Assembly (NCBI GenBank): GCA_019637555.1
Contig: JAHBVK010000022.1
Span: forward strand, 1 to 64,000
DNA: 64,000 nt
Reading direction: 5' to 3'
Source: Anaerolineae bacterium
Lineage (GTDB): Bacteria > Chloroflexota > Anaerolineae > Aggregatilineales > UBA2796
Under the pieces are notes generated by a model. It did no database searches, had not been told where the DNA came from, and saw nothing but the letters and a program-made list of their open reading frames with translations. The position numbers and the translations under genes were made by a program. This document shows, in pieces, positions 63,485-64,000 of the stretch. Position 1 is the stretch's first letter; each line of letters begins with the position of its first letter.

Positions 63485-64000
63485 ATTCCAGCGCATGATC
63501 AAATTGACTGCTACACCGACCACCAGCCCCCAGAATGGTGCGCCAATGCCGAACAAGGTGAAGTTTGCAGCAGTACACAGGATCGCCGCCAATGCGCCTT
63601 CACGTCCTTCTGACTCCATCATCGCCGCACTGATCGATCCCATCAGTGCCGGGAAAATCCCCAAGCCCGAAATCGCCGCGATCAACGCACTCGGCAGCGC
63701 AGTGAACAGCGACACCACCGTCGCGCCAAAAACGCCAAACACGATGTAGAAAACGCCTGCCGCGACGGCTGCCGCATAGCGTTTATCCTTATCGGGATGC
63801 GCTTCGGGGTTGGTCACCATCGCCGCCGTGATTGCTGCCAACGTCAAACCATGTCCACCAAGTGGAGCAGTGACGGCAGAAGCCACGCCCGTCATCACCA
63901 GCGCCTGATCGATATTAGTGTCGTAGCCAGCGGATCGCAGCACCGCTAATCCCGGCGCATCCTGCGACGTTACCGCTAAAGCGAACAGTGGTAGTGCCAG
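63464..64000 (-). CDS. BenE-type benzoate/proton symporter, 5' end cut by window edge
   Basis: The visible 178 residues are the C-terminal part; the gene continues past 64000. LPLFALAVTSQDAPGLAVLRSAGY, read on the minus strand up to the edge (split at the edge), and LGGHGLTLAAITAAMVTNPEAHPD are marks of BenE-family transporters of the NCS2-like fold. Four to five spans are seen. BenE imports benzoate with protons in proteobacteria. The substrate here may differ. The final codons overlap the terminator arm shared with rplA. Confidence 0.83.
   Translation of the reverse strand: MALPLFALAVTSQDAPGLAVLRSAGYDTNIDQALVMTGVASAVTAPLGGHGLTLAAITAAMVTNPEAHPDKDKRYAAAVAAGVFYIVFGVFGATVVSLFTALPSALIAAISGLGIFPALMGSISAAMMESEGREGALAAILCTAANFTLFGIGAPFWGLVVGVAVNLIMRWNKKSPTS

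Overview
This window most likely comes from a Chloroflexota bacterium, probably of the Anaerolineae type. That is inferred, not proven. The main clues are an ECF sigma factor beside a DUF5667 protein, many signal-anchored proteins with long Pro/Thr-rich linkers, a SecA ending in a SEC-C zinc tail, a SecE with a long acidic N-terminus, and EF-Tu preceded by two tRNA-Thr genes. Base composition by eye is mid-50s percent GC and even throughout. No phage, transposase, CRISPR array or integron was seen. Most of the window is ordinary chromosomal core, and the interest lies in gene pairs and small regulatory structures.

Layout. 1-3800: a DUF5667 protein cut by the left edge and its ECF sigma factor, a MOSC protein, and a WD40 lipoprotein. 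3872-8170: a tight four-gene run of a MurA-like protein that has lost key active-site residues, an alpha/beta hydrolase, a membrane-anchored Mur ligase and a GNAT acetyltransferase. 8208-12191: a HEAT protein, two tandem sulfotransferases, a cytochrome P460-like lipoprotein and a double-hotdog thioesterase. 12434-21088: central carbon metabolism (ADP-forming acyl-CoA synthetase with its phosphotransacetylase-like partner, a Gfo/Idh oxidoreductase, a HEAT protein, enolase, pyruvate kinase). 21189-28428: cytochrome P450 behind an inverted repeat, SecA, two small membrane proteins, adenosine deaminase and a metallo-beta-lactamase-fold hydrolase. 28569-33382: FtsK/SpoIIIE, a signal-anchored protein and a CcmA-like ATPase. 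33439-42789: a D-2-hydroxyacid dehydrogenase, a flippase with a DUF2085 protein, SecG, a substrate-binding protein, MurJ and a C39-like peptidase with TPRs.

43004-58617: two Nudix hydrolases, a lone bL36 gene, TopA, an HtrA protease, PanC, a ferredoxin, a TPR/ComEA pair, a V4R sensor with a small histidine-kinase-like dimerisation protein that lacks the phospho-acceptor histidine, two PRC-barrel paralogues and an FGGY kinase. 58832-63421 is translation and secretion core: tRNA-Thr(UGU), tRNA-Thr(GGU), tuf, rpmG, tRNA-Trp, secE, nusG, rplK, rplA. It ends at a shared terminator against a BenE-type transporter cut by the right edge.

The strongest leads for something undescribed are the degenerate MurA/Mur ligase cluster, the V4R plus His-less HisKA-like pair behind a perfect palindrome, the 15-bp inverted repeat whose 3' arm holds the P450 ribosome-binding site, and a 44-bp double-hairpin element present twice, each time between convergent genes.
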